Assembly (NCBI GenBank): GCA_013423325.1
Contig: BLJB01000132.1
Span: forward strand, 128,315-192,314
Length of the DNA: 64,000 bases
DNA from: Usnea hakonensis
Taxonomy: Eukaryota; Ascomycota; Lecanoromycetes; Lecanorales; Parmeliaceae
Direction of reading: 5' to 3'
Part shown: positions 11,378 to 23,219 of the stretch, piece by piece
Numbering within the stretch: the stretch's first letter is position 1
Layout: each line of letters starts with the position of its first letter
Notes under the pieces: generated by a model
What the model saw: only the letters and a program-made list of their open reading frames with translations
What the model was told of the DNA's origin: nothing
Database searches by the model: none
Program-made: the position numbers and the translations under genes

Positions 11378-12346
11378 AGACATCCCATCTCCAGCTGTGG
11401 ACTAGCTTCATGTTTCAAAGGATTACTCCAGAGTGAATTACCCCAGATTCAGCGCTTGTCGGCTACAGCCCCTGCTAGACGTATTCCAATAGAGTCTAAC
11501 ACGATGCGTTCGACACAGCATGTGATACCAAGAGCATATATATATAGATGCTAAACTTTGTTACGAAAGATTGCAGAAAATGCAGGTACGTCCGCAATCC
11601 GCAAATCGTGAGAGCTCACTGCGTTCTCGCAACTCATGAGACCTGGTGTCTCTCATGCAGCTATCCTTGCTGACAGGCGCAGGGAGCCTATAAAAATATA
11701 ATCGCCTTATACGTGCAGAATAATTCCTTTGCGCTCATTGGTGTGCGGAATTTTCGCAATCCGACGGCTTGACTAATACAGGTCTTCTGATTGGTCGCCT
11801 TTGTCGCTCCCATGCTCTCGCTCCCTTTTTGTGAGACCCTCCTTTATATATCTGACTTGTCCTTTGTCGCGACTTATAGAAGTGCCTTTTCCATCAAAGG
11901 AACATACCTTTTCTAAACAATGATCGGTATTTCTTGGATTATGTTGCAATTCCTGAAATAGATATCTCAGTCATTCCCGCTATAGTAATAGTGCCTAGTA
12001 CAAACATGAACACCATGTTCACTTGCCCAAGGATAATGCATTCAGGTCGGCGGCCGCATCAGGATCAATGCTCGGAGAAAGGAGATGGCCAGATACTGTA
12101 CGACAATAACCTTAAGCCTTGTAAGTTTGACTCCGGCAAGATTCATATTGAAGCACAGGGGTGCCGGTAATGTCCAGTTTAAAAATCATCTTTCCAAACA
12201 GTCACCGCGGTGATGTCCACCAGTAGAGCTAGCTTCGTATTGAATACCATACTGTTTTGTTCTTTGAAACTCCCTGACATAAACACACAGCGACAACCTC
12301 TTCCACCACCCACAGCACCAAAACAGCAAACAGCGCAACCACAACA
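11378..12346. other. Intergenic, 3' of rad10 and 5' of the transporter gene
   Basis: No supported gene. The stretch 11530-11550 contains a TATATATATA run. A CT/CA-rich leader (12290-12345) just precedes the next ATG, which is common for fungal promoters and 5' UTRs. Confidence 0.4.
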
Positions 12347-13274
12347 ATGGAGCCTACCACCATCGAGCTGGAGTCACAAAGCCCAGCGCCACACCCACCG
12401 ACCAGCAGTCCGTCGTCACCAAGTCGAAATATCGGCCCAACGCAACGAATGAACTGGCTTCAACGGGTCCGCCACTTCAAGCCGAGCCCCGGCAACATCA
12501 AAGACGCTGTCATCGGAGTTTCCGATGGCATCGTCGTACCATTCGCCGTTGCTGGAGGTCTCACAGACTACGGCAATGCAAAGGTCGTAGTCTCCGGAGG
12601 ACTGGCGGAGCTGTTCGCGGGGGCGATCTCAATGGGTCTGGGAGGATTACTAGGTTCGAAAAGCGATTCGTGAGCCACCGCATCAACCCTTCCCCTTCAC
12701 AATTACTTCTCCAATCCACTTACCCACGCACCAACACAACTAACCCTCCCCCAGCCTAGAATACAACCGCATGCGCACGGAGACCGAAACCATGATCCGC
12801 AACGACCCCGCCCAGACCGCCCTCCTCTTCCAAGAAATCTGGACCCCCTACCACTCGCCCCCCCTCATCGCCGCCCTCCTCTCCGAATTCAACTCTCTCC
12901 CTCTCCCCACCCAAACAACCTACCTCCTCCTCCACTACCACCACCTCCAACCCCCCTCCGCATCCTCGCCCTTCGTCAGCTGCATCACGCTCGCCTCGGG
13001 TTACTTCATCGGCGGCTTCATCCCGCTCATCCCATACCTGTGCGTCCAGCGCACGCAAGTGTTCCTCGCGTTTTTCAGCAGTATTGCTGTGGTGGTGGTG
13101 TGCCTGTTTGCGTTTGGGTGGGTGAAGACGGGATCGGTAGTGGGGTGGAAGGGGAGGAAGAATGTAAAGATGGGATTGTTGGGAGCGGCGCAGATGGTGG
13201 GGTTGGGGGTTTGTGCGGCGGGGGCGGCGGTGGGGATTGTGAAGGGGATTAATGGGGGGCAGAAGGATGTTTGA
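12347..13274 (+). CDS. VIT1/CCC1-family vacuolar iron/manganese transporter
   Basis: Two exons (12347-12669, 12755-13274) joined in phase 2 across an 85-bp intron give 280 residues. After a disordered Ser/Pro-rich N-terminus comes the signature helix DAVIGVSDGIVVPFAVAGG, then VVVSGGLAELFAGAISMGLGGLL (TM2 and the metal-path helix). A cytosolic helical hairpin follows (EYNRMRTETETMI onward), and then three C-terminal membrane segments (ITLASGYFIGGFIPLIPY, FFSSIAVVVVCLFAF, AAQMVGLGVCAAGAAVG). Yeast Ccc1 moves Fe2+/Mn2+ from cytosol to vacuole in exchange for protons. The hairpin here is Pro/Leu-rich and has fewer Glu/Met than plant VIT1, as in other fungal members. No iron-responsive GATA site was examined closely. 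Confidence 0.92.
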
Positions 13275-14190
13275 TGGAGGGGCGGATAAGCGGATGCGCA
13301 GCGTGTATGCATGTGCTAGGGAGTTCAGAGACTTGCCCTGCGGCACGGTTTGTGTCGTGGAATGAAACATTACAAAAAGTCCCTTTTATTTGCACCTTTA
13401 CCAAACACGCGGAGAGAAAGGACATGATTGAGTGACCGTTAAAGACCGCATGTACTCGATTCTACACTTACTTGCCATACACCATTCTAAGTGATAGCCC
13501 CCTCCCCTTACACCCGCAGCTTTCTCCCCCTCTTCCTCATTACCAGACCATCATTTCTCTCCGCAGCATAAGAAGCCGGAACGCCTACCCAACACCCAAA
13601 CACTCGATTTGTGCGAATTAGAGTAGAAGGTGCATGGTAGCGAAGAAGAAGAAAAAGAAAGCACATTTTGGCAATGTTGGTCATCACGAGATGTATGTAT
13701 CTGATTCACGTCAATACTGCCGGTCCTGAGGTTTTCAAAGGTACAGCCGTTTTTTTAATATTGCGAGTACTCTCTTCTGAGCATGGGAAAGGCACACTGT
13801 CTTGAGTAATGAGCCCTTTTCTCGATGCACTCGTTGGACTATTTGGTTTTGTCCCTTGGGCATAGTCACGTGGTCGATCTTGGCGCCGGAGATTTCTCAC
13901 CGGATGATATTAATACCGGACGCCGTCCAGATCTTATTACTCTCTTCTTTCACACCATATCCTTGTCTCTCACGGCTCATACAACATACGCATGCGGAAT
14001 GATCTTCATCTTTGAAATAATCAGATGAACCAATCAATATGACCATGAGGTCGTCCACATGCTGGAGCTCATGCCACAAATTGCGAATCGGTCGTGACGA
14101 TGTAGGGCGTGTGGTGGTCCGCCTATGGCATTGGTCTAATCGGCATGCAGGGCGAGGTCATCGGGATCCAAACCAGAAGGTACAAGTCTT
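13275..14190. other. Intergenic, no gene recognised
   Basis: Short open frames only (under 70 codons). It contains the 3' end of the transporter gene and the promoter of the phosphoesterase gene. A (CAC)n run at 14198-14217 lies inside the start of that gene. Confidence 0.4.
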
Positions 14191-15575
14191 ATGGGTGCAC
14201 CACCACCACCACCACCATTGTTCATGGAGATGAAAAGAGAAGACTTCCCACCATGGCTTCCTGTATCGTTGCTTTGCTTCTTGTTTGTCCTCTTCGCCAT
14301 GCTCGCCATGTTCTTCTCTCTGCTAGTACTGTCCTCTGTGGCCGTCACCAAGGCAAATTTGAATCTTGCCGAGGATAACTCCTTTAAGATTTCCGTCTTC
14401 TCAGATCTCCATTACGGGGAAAATGAAAGCACTTTTGGTATTCCAGCAGACATGAACTCCGCCGCTCTCATGCGCCAAGTCCTCTCCCAGGAGCAGCCAG
14501 ACTTCGTCATCCTAAACGGCGATCTCATCACCGGGGAGAACACTTTCGCGTTCAACTCCACAGGATATGTCGACGAGATAGTCGCGCCCCTCGTTCAAGG
14601 GGATTACAGTTGGGCCAGCACGTACGGCAACCACGACTCAAAGTACAACCTGAGCCGTGAGGCGCTATATGCCGAAGAGAAGAAGTATGCGGGTGCTTAC
14701 ACCCAGCATGGCCCAGCTGGCACAGACGGAGTTACGAACTACGTGCTTCCAATATTCCCTACGAACACGACGGGAAGTAGCCAGACGCCCGTTGCACTGC
14801 TGTGGTTCTTCGACTCGCGCGGCGGGTCAGAGTATCAGAGCCTTCCGGCCAATGTGGACAACATCGATAACTATGTCTCCAACGGCACAGTCGCCTGGTA
14901 TCGTTCCACCCAAGCCGACTTGCAGGTACGTTCCTATCCCGCACCGTCCCCCTCCCTCGTTTTCTCAGCCACCTAGATCTCAAAAAGCCATACGTCAATC
15001 CTTTAAAATCATTCCATAACCCCCATCCGCCCCTCACTAACCCCTTCCCCCCCCAGAACCAACACGGCATCCTCCCCTCCCTCGCCTTCGTCCACATCCC
15101 CACCCTCGCCTTCCTCACCCTCCAATCCGAATCCACCCCCGCCGTCTCCGGCCCCAACTACCCCGGCCTAAACGCCGACGTCCCCCTCGCCCAACAAGGC
15201 TACTCAAACACCGGCTCCGAAGCCATCCCCTTCATGGAAGCCCTCCTCGACACCCCCGGCCTGCACTCCATCTACTCGGGCCACGACCACGGCGACAGCT
15301 GGTGCGGGCGCTGGCCCGAGAGCACCTTACCGGGCTACGGCGTCGGGGGCGGGAGCAGTCAAGACCGACCGTTTCTGTGCTTCTGTAAGCACTCCGGGTA
15401 CGGGGGTTATGGCGTTTGGAACAGAGGGGTGCGACAGGTGCGCATGTCGTTTGATGAGAGCGGGGGGATGAGCGTCGAGACGTGGGTGAGGATGCAGGCG
15501 GGCACTGTGGTGACGGCGGTGAGTTTGAACGAGACGTATGGCGAAGATGTTTATTCGACCGCGGATGGGCAATAG
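14191..15575 (+). CDS. Membrane-anchored calcineurin-like metallophosphoesterase
   Basis: Two exons (14191-14925, 15057-15575) across a 131-bp intron give 417 residues. The metallophosphoesterase motifs appear in order: SDLHYGE (metal ligands D, H), LNGDLITG, YGNHDS (GNHD box), a later AFVHIP, and SGHDHGDSW (GHxH-type end motif). A hydrophobic stretch at about residues 24-52 (LLCFLFVLFAMLAMFFSLLV) is a signal anchor. N-glycosylation sequons follow, so the catalytic domain probably faces the lumen or cell exterior. It resembles the Dcr2/purple-acid-phosphatase-29-like group of fungal phosphatases; the substrate is unknown. A later ATG (residue 12) just after the Pro run could be the true start. 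Codons become strongly C-ending in exon 2. Confidence 0.9.
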
Positions 15576-16132
15576 GTGCCATGGTACGATGTTGGGGACG
15601 TGCATCTTTACATCTATCCAATTTACGTACATGATTTTACAAACAAACACACATCCAAAATACCAAATCCCCTGAGCATATACCCAGCTGATCTCGTACA
15701 GTACTCTTAGAGCTTGAATACTTTCAAAGATGTTTCGCTTAGTGCTTTCTCTAGTATATCAAACAGTACTTCAAACAGCACTACATCCAATTCTCCTCTA
15801 GTACATCATCAAACTCTCATTCATAGAGTATGTCTATATCAGTAACCCGCCCCTCCTAAACCCATCAATCTATCCTCTTCAAGGTCTTTCCACAACTATA
15901 CAAAAAAAGAACAACCAATCTTACAACTAAGTAACCCGCTGCAGGTCAGCCTACCGTACCTTAGGTACATATCATCAACTATCCCCAATGCATCTCAAGC
16001 TTGATGCATCTAGTCCCCATTCCCTACCTACTCCGCAGACATCCGGACCCCCCCATCCCCCCTCCAAGCACCGTCCCCCAACCCCATTCCGCCCTCCTTA
16101 GACCCTACCCAACCACCAAAAAAAAAAAAAAA
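15576..16132. other. Intergenic with AT-rich 3' region and poly-A before next ATG
   Basis: No gene seen. A palindromic TACCTTAGGTA word occurs at about 15957-15967. An A-run (16118-16133) directly abuts the start codon of the GST-like gene. Confidence 0.4.
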
Positions 16133-17005
16133 ATGTCCACCCATCAACCCCTCATGACACTCTACGACATCGCCTCAGGTCCCCCCATCCACCCCTTCGC
16201 TCCCAATCCCTGGAAAGCGCGGTAAAAGCACCCACCCCCCTCATCCCTCTCAACCCGCAACTAAAAATACCCCGCCATAAACAGCTACGCCCTCAACTAC
16301 ACCAACACCCCCTACCGCACCTCCTGGACCCCCTTACCCGACGTCCCCAGCCTGCGCACCAAGCTCGGCGTCCGCGCCTGCCGCAAGCACGCCGACGGCA
16401 CAGACTTTCTCACCCTCCCCATCCTCTACGACCCGGCCGGCACCTCCTCTTCCTCCACCTCGTCGCAAGAAGAGGGTACCTTCGTCGGCGACTCCTTCGA
16501 CATCGCCATCTACCTATCCAACAAGCAGCCCACCCCCTCCCCCTCCGGAGACCGCGCGCTCCTCTTCCCCCCAAACACCCTCGCCCTCCACCGCGCTTTC
16601 AACGCGCACGTCGACGCGCTCTTCTCCCTCAACGGCGTGCAGCTCGCGATGCACCACATGCCCCTCGACCCCGCGACCGCCGAGATCTCACGGGCGGAAT
16701 TCGCGCGGCGCGCGGGTGTGGAGCGGTGGGGGGATTTGGAGCTTGCGAGGGGGAGCGAGGCGAGGAGGGAGAAGCTTGCGGCGTTCGAGGCGGCGCTGGG
16801 GAGTGGGCTTGCGGTGTGGTTTGTGAGGAGGGATGAGGGGCCTTTTTTGGAGGGGGCGAGGCCGATGTTTGCGGATTTTATTGTTGGGGGGTGGTTGCAG
16901 ATGATGCGGAATTGTTTGCCGGAGTGGGAGGAGTTGAGGGTGTGGGAGGGGGGGTTGTTTGGGACGTTGTTTGATGCGCTGGAAGAGTGGGCGGGGGGTG
17001 AGTGA
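16133..17005 (+). CDS. Glutathione S-transferase-like protein
   Basis: Two exons (16133-16221, 16285-17005) joined in phase 2 give 269 residues. The N-terminal thioredoxin-like half is recognisable: LYDIASGPPIHPFAPNPWKARYALNY, then YRTSWTPLPDVP, LTLPILYDPAG and a FVGDSFDIAIYLS segment, matching the beta-alpha-beta fold and the substrate-binding 'xS' corner. The C-terminal half is helical (FNAHVDALF, FADFIVGGWLQMMR). The pattern fits the fungal GstA/Ure2p-like 'glutathione S-transferase-like protein' group, in which Ser takes the catalytic role near the N-terminus; here SGPPIHPFAPN is the candidate active site. The ATG follows directly after a 15-bp A run. The 5' half uses C-ending codons and the 3' half G-rich ones, a sharp shift within the exon. 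Confidence 0.85.
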
Positions 17006-17285
17006 GGGTTCTCCACGGCAGTTGGCGGCCGGGGAGCGGGCGGCAAATAGTAGGATAGTAGTACTAGGTACCTGTTTAGGATGCAAGCTCCCGCTTAGAG
17101 ATTTGGTCTGTCCATTCTCCTACCCCAAAGCTTACTCCTTCAAGTCCACAGTCTTCACGCTGGCTTACATCACCAGAGTCGTCACTTCAGACCAGATGAA
17201 AATGGCGCTAGTCCTCTTTTAGCACTGCTTTTGTTTCCGCTGCGTAAGCCTGGTACGTCGCCTCCCTCATAAAGAACCCAATGCA

Positions 17286-19793
17286 TCAATCATCCAGCCT
17301 ATCCCCCAGTGCGACAACCCTCTTCGAAAGTCCTCTGACTGACGATTTGCTAAGATCCGTGACATCGACCCCAGTGCGCATAGCATTGTCAAATGGTGCC
17401 TCCGTCCGTCCTGCTCTTTCTGCTTTGAATTGCTCCAAGACGAGTTGAGCTTTGTTGCACTTGCGTAAAGCCTGGAACCACTGCTCTTTCCAGCCGCTAG
17501 AGCAAGCGATCTCAGTGACTGACCTGCTATAACCATCCCGAGCGCAGGGATCGGCTCCGAACTGCAAGAGAATCTCGAACTGAGCCCCAATGTAAAGAGC
17601 ATTCTCAGGAGAATAAGGAATGGCACCGACAAGGTGCATTGGCTGCGCACCGCTGTCAGGCATTCTAGCCGAGACATTAGCGCCCACTGCACAAAGCATG
17701 AAGATTACCTCCGTATTTCTCCTATTTTTCATGTCCAATTCGCGAGTCTGTGAACCTATGAAATAATGTAAGGTTGTCGTCGACCGCGGCGACATATTAT
17801 TATCTGTTGCTCCATAATCTACGTTGATACTTTGATCGGAGAGGAATTGCAGCCAAATCCGGCAGTAATGCGATTTGTTCTGCAAAATGGGCTCCTCAGA
17901 CCATCCTTGCAAAGAACGAGGTCCATAATATAATGCGAAAGGGGTCTCATGAAATTTTTTTTGATATATTTCATGAATGTCACATCCATTACGCAAGAAC
18001 AGCCGGGTAATTGCACATTTGGACGTCATTATATGAGATGCTGCTTCTCGATATGGGATTGGGGCAAAAATGTAACGATGCATAATTTCCAGACAGTCTA
18101 GTCCCAGCCTTATTTTGCATCAGTGATATTATATCATCGCATGGCTCAAGAGAAACTCACTTATCCGTTACACCCGGCTCCGCGCCTTCATTGACCAGGA
18201 CCTCGCAAACGTCGAAGTTTCCGTAGAGGGCGGCTAACTGATTCAAATCAAATCCTGATCGAACGAGCAATTGATTTCTCAACCTACGTGTAAAGCTGTG
18301 CGGCCACCGAGATCTCGATCGGTAGGAGACGCAAGTTTTTTCGCGAACAATGTCTGGAGACCCTTGATATCGCCGGAAGCAACTAATCTAAATATCTCGG
18401 AAGACAATGGTATGATAGCGAATGTAGAGATCTCGGGGCACCTAAAGTAATGACCGCGCTGGTCACGTCGACTTCCTGTTGTGAGAGATACACCCTTCGA
18501 TAGTATCCGAGCTGGCTGGAAACTTATGTATAGATTATACACTTCTTCCGACCAGGCAGATGTGTTACGTCCAAAGGCTCTGCTCTGTGCACCATCTTTG
18601 CTCCTAGTACGTGAGGTGTAGACTCTAACACATAAAAAACCAATGCTCAGCATGTAAGTCCAAGTTCGACTAAAAGTATCCAATTGTTCACCCAGGTCTG
18701 TACTCGGCTGAAACTCGTACAAGGATTGGATTTCATGTTCATAAAGACCCTGGCTGTGACGCACTTCTTCCTCTGGCACGGTCCGAACCGGTGAACGCGG
18801 CCTAGGATGACGATCTACTGTGGGTCGGTCTTTTAGAATATGCCCCAGGCTTTGGGCCATCTGGTCGATGGCATGGCGGGTCCTTTCCATGTGCAAATCA
18901 AAGTGTGACTTGTTGTGGTTCACCGCAGGTAGTACAATGCGCCTCAACTCTGCCCGGACTATTGGCATCAGAGCGTTTTTGGTTATCGCCTTGATAGATC
19001 CATCTATCTGCGTACATCCCTGGTCAAGTCGGTCTGATAGCATGGAATGCAGCTGCTTGAGTTGAGCACTCGTCTCAACTTGGGAATCAAGAACACTGCT
19101 GCTGATACCCCCAATTGCTGTGCTGAGAGAAGTTTGTATTCCATGGCCATCTTTTTGCATATTGGATATACCTTCCAGCAACGCCACATTCGTCTTTCCT
19201 GCATCAAGAAGAGCATTTGTCAATTTCTCTTGAACCCCTAGTATCTCCTTTCGTTGATCGAGAACATGACCATGGAGCTTTATTCCCCGCCTTCTATGAA
19301 AGAGGTCAGTTGCGAGTTGAGTTGTTGGGGGTTTCTAATAACCATCCGTAGAGCAAGGGAAGACACACTCTGCGGCGCTCTGCAAAGCCAAACTCAGTGT
19401 ACTCTGCTGGCTGTTCAGTCTCCGAGCAATCTCCTCAGCGGCCTTCTTCCTCCGGACATGCCCGATCCGCTTCCACATATCTCCACTCGAATCATCAGGA
19501 GCAAGGATTTTCTGCAGCAGATTTAAATCATCCCGGATCCCCTCGAGGCTGCGCTCCACGGCTTCGGGTAGGACCTCATGATACACTGTAGCCAGGGTCG
19601 AAGAGTTGAATTCAGATAAGAACAGCCATACGCTGCGAAGTATAGACTCGGTATTCTGTATCGTACCTCGCAGCCGCTGCACTGATTGTGGGGCATCTCG
19701 TAAGTCAGAGATCAGATCTCGCAGCCTCTCACAGGACCGTACGGCTACATCTGCTACAGAAAGTACGCTTGCAATTCCAGATAACGGATCCAT
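17286..19793 (-). CDS. HeLo-like N-domain plus ankyrin-repeat protein
   Basis: Four exons (19793-19369, 19293-18288, 18237-18161, 18108-17286) give 776 residues with consistent phases. Residues 1-125 (MDPLSGIASVLSVADVA, SVQRLRGTIQNTESILRS) match the fungal N-terminal helical domain found on STAND/NLR proteins (PF17111-type). A long helical, probably coiled-coil stretch follows (GHGIQTSLSTAIGGISSSV onwards). A low-conservation middle comes next, and then ankyrin-type repeats: GGRTALH joined to LAALYGNFDVCEVLVNEGAEPG, later CAITRLFLRNGCDIHE, and FEILLQFGADPCARDG. No Walker A or NACHT/NB-ARC segment is visible between the N-domain and the repeats. Probable role: heterokaryon-incompatibility or innate-sensing accessory protein; this is inference from architecture. 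The intron at 18238-18287 was placed to restore the repeat. Confidence 0.8.
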
Positions 19794-20732
19794 GATTGAG
19801 CAATCGAGAATTTTTGTTGTAGAAGATAATTTTGTCGAGAAGAGAACCTGCGGGATTTGATATTGACAAGGCTATGCTCTGGGCCAAGGCTGTGTAGTGG
19901 CTTAAGGTGCATCATGATGACAGTGCATAAGCAGAGTGGGGGGCTCAGCATCAGGCTGAAAGTGGGAAAAGTAGTAGAGTCCTATTGCCCCCACCCGGGC
20001 GAATCCTCGCCCTACTGAAGGATCTCAGGATTTTCGTACCCGCCAAGGAGGACTGGGCATGAATGATTCGGCGTAGAGTCTAAGGATAGTGTCGCCATTC
20101 GTCGATGACGGTCAAAAGGAAAGGAAAAAGAGTATATCATACTCTCCCAAGAAATCTCAAAAATATAACGTTCAATAAGCTCTATTCCCAGGTCTAATTG
20201 CCAGCCAAGAAACACTTTCCAAACATAAATGGCTTCTGTAGCCCTCATGAAGCACTTAGTCAAGAGAAAACTCACAAGGGAAGAAAGCCTTGACAGATAC
20301 ACGCTTTATCTACAACATACTCTCGGAAAACGGCCCAATACCCCATATTATTGCTTCCGAACAAGGAAGTCACCACCCCTCGTACCCAAAACAGTACGGA
20401 ACTACCTCCATTTTCATCGACGAATATCATATTGGTGGTAATTGGTAACACTGAGTAAACAGGCCCTACCTATGGAGGTTTCATTGACTCATGCATGCCC
20501 CTTAACCCATCTTATATGCAAGAATCCCATTCTTTAATCTAATTATAAGCCGCCCAAACAAAATGCAGATATAGAGTCCTCGCTGAAACGCTGCAGAAAT
20601 CAAAAGCAGCGCATGACCTCCCATATCAGAATGAAAGCGAGTACTCCGTACCTATCAAGTCATTCATATCACATGTACAATAACGCATGTACAACTCCCG
20701 CTGCCCCCTCTAATTACTGCCCAAAATCCAGT
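19794..20732. other. Intergenic, no gene recognised
   Basis: Holds the promoter of the ankyrin gene (-) and the 3' flank of the next minus-strand gene. Only short open frames without similarity. Confidence 0.4.
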
Positions 20733-22028
20733 CTAAATGTCCATGCTCCATCTCTGTCTATGCTCGGGTGCCGATTTCGGAGGAAAATTCCATTCACTCT
20801 CCGGAAACCAGCTTTCGACTTCCGGAAGCCGCAGATCGGCATCTTCTTGATGACTCGCGGGCGGGAGCTTCACACTGACGGCAGCATCAGGTATCGGAGC
20901 AGAGGTAGCTTTAATGGTGTTGAGTTGGGCGGCCGGCGCGACGAGTTCTTGCAGGACGTTAAGAGAAGAGGCGCTATTCGTTGAAATGGCCAGAGGACGA
21001 AGATGTGGCGGTCGATCCTTTGGCTTTTGGGGCAGAGAAGCCGACGGTATAGTCGACAACGGTGGCCGAGCAGCGGTTGATGGAAGAAGAGAAGGTGCAG
21101 TGGAGATGCTGATGGAAGGTGGCGGCATGCCATTCGTTGGCTCGAAGGAGGTTTGGGAATGAGAAGAAGGCAGATCTCTGTCGTGCGGTTGGCCTTGAGC
21201 GAGTTTCTCCGATGATCCCGTGCTTCTGATAGCTGCGGATGAAGAAGCAGCAGGATTTTCTCCTCGCTTGAATTTCGATTCCATCAAACGTTCGCCAACC
21301 TGACGACCTAGGCTTTCCGGCTTCTTTCCACTAGCCTTACTATCCTTGCTAGCAGCACTCCCACTTCTGCTTCTGTTCGGCGAATTCGCTTTCTCTTTTC
21401 CCTCCATGATCTTTGCCCTAGGCGGTGGCTGTAGCATCCACTGCGTTTCATTTCGGTGCGTCGGTTGAGTGCTCACAACTGGTGGGTGCAGATCATTGAC
21501 TGCTGGATTCTTCGGCTGGTAATAGTTCGCATTACTACTGGCTGATCTCGAAATCGGCGACATTCCCGTCGGCCCACCCTCCTGCTCCTCCTTGCCCCAT
21601 AGTATCTCATCCTCTCGCTGATATCTCTTCCTGTTCCAACCTTCTCCACTATCTTTTATGTTGCCACCGCCGTCTTCTACAACCACTGTATCTGCGCTAC
21701 TTGTCCCAGTCTCTGTACTGCTCCCAAGTTCTCCCTTCCTTGATTCCCTTTTATCTTTAGGTCTGCCTTTTCCATCTCTGTTGGCTTTCCTTTGCGGCGG
21801 ACCTGGCCCGAGGGCTATCTCCTCTTTCCAGTTCGGATTGGTACTGAATGGAGAGGGATGCTGGTGGAGGCCTTCCTCGGCCTTGAGTAGCGCCATTTCG
21901 GACTTTTCACGCTTCAACTGTTTTCGGCGTTTCCGTCGGTAGTTCAGCTTTGTACAAGGAGCGCAAGAAATGTAGTAGAATATTGCTGATTGGAATCCAC
22001 GCCAGAACCAGGAACCGGTGAGAAACAT
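20733..22028 (-). CDS. Disordered protein with conserved-looking hydrophobic/basic N-terminus, unknown function
   Basis: A single exon of 431 residues with ATG at 22028. Residues 1-45 are distinctive: FLTGSWFWRGFQSAIFYYISCAPCTKL followed by a dense basic helix (NYRRKRRKQLKREK). This looks like a membrane- or lipid-associated anchor with a CxxC pair. The rest is Ser/Pro/Gly/Lys-rich and probably disordered, with recurrent short motifs (KREDEILWGKEEQEGGPTG; LGRQVGERLMESKFKRG; a Trp-rich end VESWFPESEWNFPP). I recognise the overall pattern as typical of a conserved Pezizomycotina protein without an assigned function, but cannot name it. A peripheral membrane or ER/Golgi association is inference only. 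Confidence 0.75.
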   Translation of the reverse strand: MFLTGSWFWRGFQSAIFYYISCAPCTKLNYRRKRRKQLKREKSEMALLKAEEGLHQHPSPFSTNPNWKEEIALGPGPPQRKANRDGKGRPKDKRESRKGELGSSTETGTSSADTVVVEDGGGNIKDSGEGWNRKRYQREDEILWGKEEQEGGPTGMSPISRSASSNANYYQPKNPAVNDLHPPVVSTQPTHRNETQWMLQPPPRAKIMEGKEKANSPNRSRSGSAASKDSKASGKKPESLGRQVGERLMESKFKRGENPAASSSAAIRSTGSSEKLAQGQPHDRDLPSSHSQTSFEPTNGMPPPSISISTAPSLLPSTAARPPLSTIPSASLPQKPKDRPPHLRPLAISTNSASSLNVLQELVAPAAQLNTIKATSAPIPDAAVSVKLPPASHQEDADLRLPEVESWFPESEWNFPPKSAPEHRQRWSMDI

Positions 22029-23219
22029 TCCGAGGGAAAGGAAGGGATGTCCGAAAGGAACCTCGACGGAGGGTGCTGTTCAGGGAATTTTCGAGGATTT
22101 AGCGAACGAACTTCCAACTTCAGTGTGTGTAGGTACAGGATACTGAATCCTAATATTGCTCGAGTCCTTCGAAGCCTGAAAGCCGGATTTAAAACCCGCG
22201 GTCTTGTAACCAGGCCAAGGCATTTAACTTGAATACAAAATAATTGCAGCATTAGTAGCCGCCATTTTCCAGTTGGGTTCTACCATGTAACAATGAGTGA
22301 TATTCGTGTATAATTCCTGGAGCGTAAAGGCTTCAATTGGCCGTAAGAGAGCGTCGAGTTCTAGCGGCAGAGTGCGAACAATGGGAGGTTTCTCTCGGAC
22401 AATTTTGAGGTGAATTGCTCGCTATGGAGCGCTCAGATGAAAAGTCGATTTGTAGAGCACTTTCAGCTTTAAAGGTCTTGTTGTGAAAGTGGAAGAGAAG
22501 GGATGGGTAGGGGGATGTCAAAGTTGGCAGGAATAAGGAATTCGGAAATAAGCAAGTCCTCGAAGCCCCCCACGTCCACGTTTGAAGCTGACAGGGGTAT
22601 TTGCACCGCAGATCTGGCGGGCACGGGCCTCCTTACGGATTAATTCTTCGATACAACTGATCTGCAGTACTAGAAGTACCTATTTTGACCGCTGTACGAG
22701 TGTGGTATCTGAGAGAGAGAGAGAGAGAGAGAGCGTGTGAGAGACAAAGAGAGAGAAAGAGCGTAGATTAAAGATGCGTTCCAGATTGAGACCCACTTCA
22801 AATCTGAGAAGCGGATCTGGAGCGCTAAAGTAGGCGCTGCAAAGGGCAATCGTCGGAAAACACGATCAAGGCGCCCTCTCAATCGTCTACTTGTCAGGAA
22901 GGGACATTGGAGCGATTCATTCCCAAGAGCCGTATCATCAAGACTAATTTCTATCTTCATTCATCTATCTACTAGACAAAGAAGCGCAAGCGCCAATGGG
23001 GTATTGCCAGCGGGAAGCCAGACACACCAGTGATTATTATTATTCTCAACGAGCCTCGCTGGACCGGCAGCATGATTGTTGTCCATGCACAAAACGCCTA
23101 TCACTTTTTTGTCCATCGAGTAGCACACCAATCAAAAAAGACCGCCCTGCACGGAACCGGACACCCGCAATGTATGCCGCTGAAAGATATCGTCCAAAGC
23201 TACCGGGGCATCACACTCT
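22029..23219. other. Intergenic
   Basis: No supported gene. Contains the promoter of the 431-residue protein gene and, near 22711-22765, a GA-rich microsatellite (listed separately). Confidence 0.4.
22711..22765. repeat. (GA)n microsatellite
   Basis: GAGAGA runs with a short interruption (GCGTGTGAGAGACAAAGAGAGAGAAAGAGC). Simple sequence in intergenic DNA. Confidence 0.85.

Noticed and set aside
12756..13370. 204-codon minus-strand frame
   Set aside because: Antisense to exon 2 of the VIT/CCC1 gene; Pro/His-rich mirror of C-rich codons.
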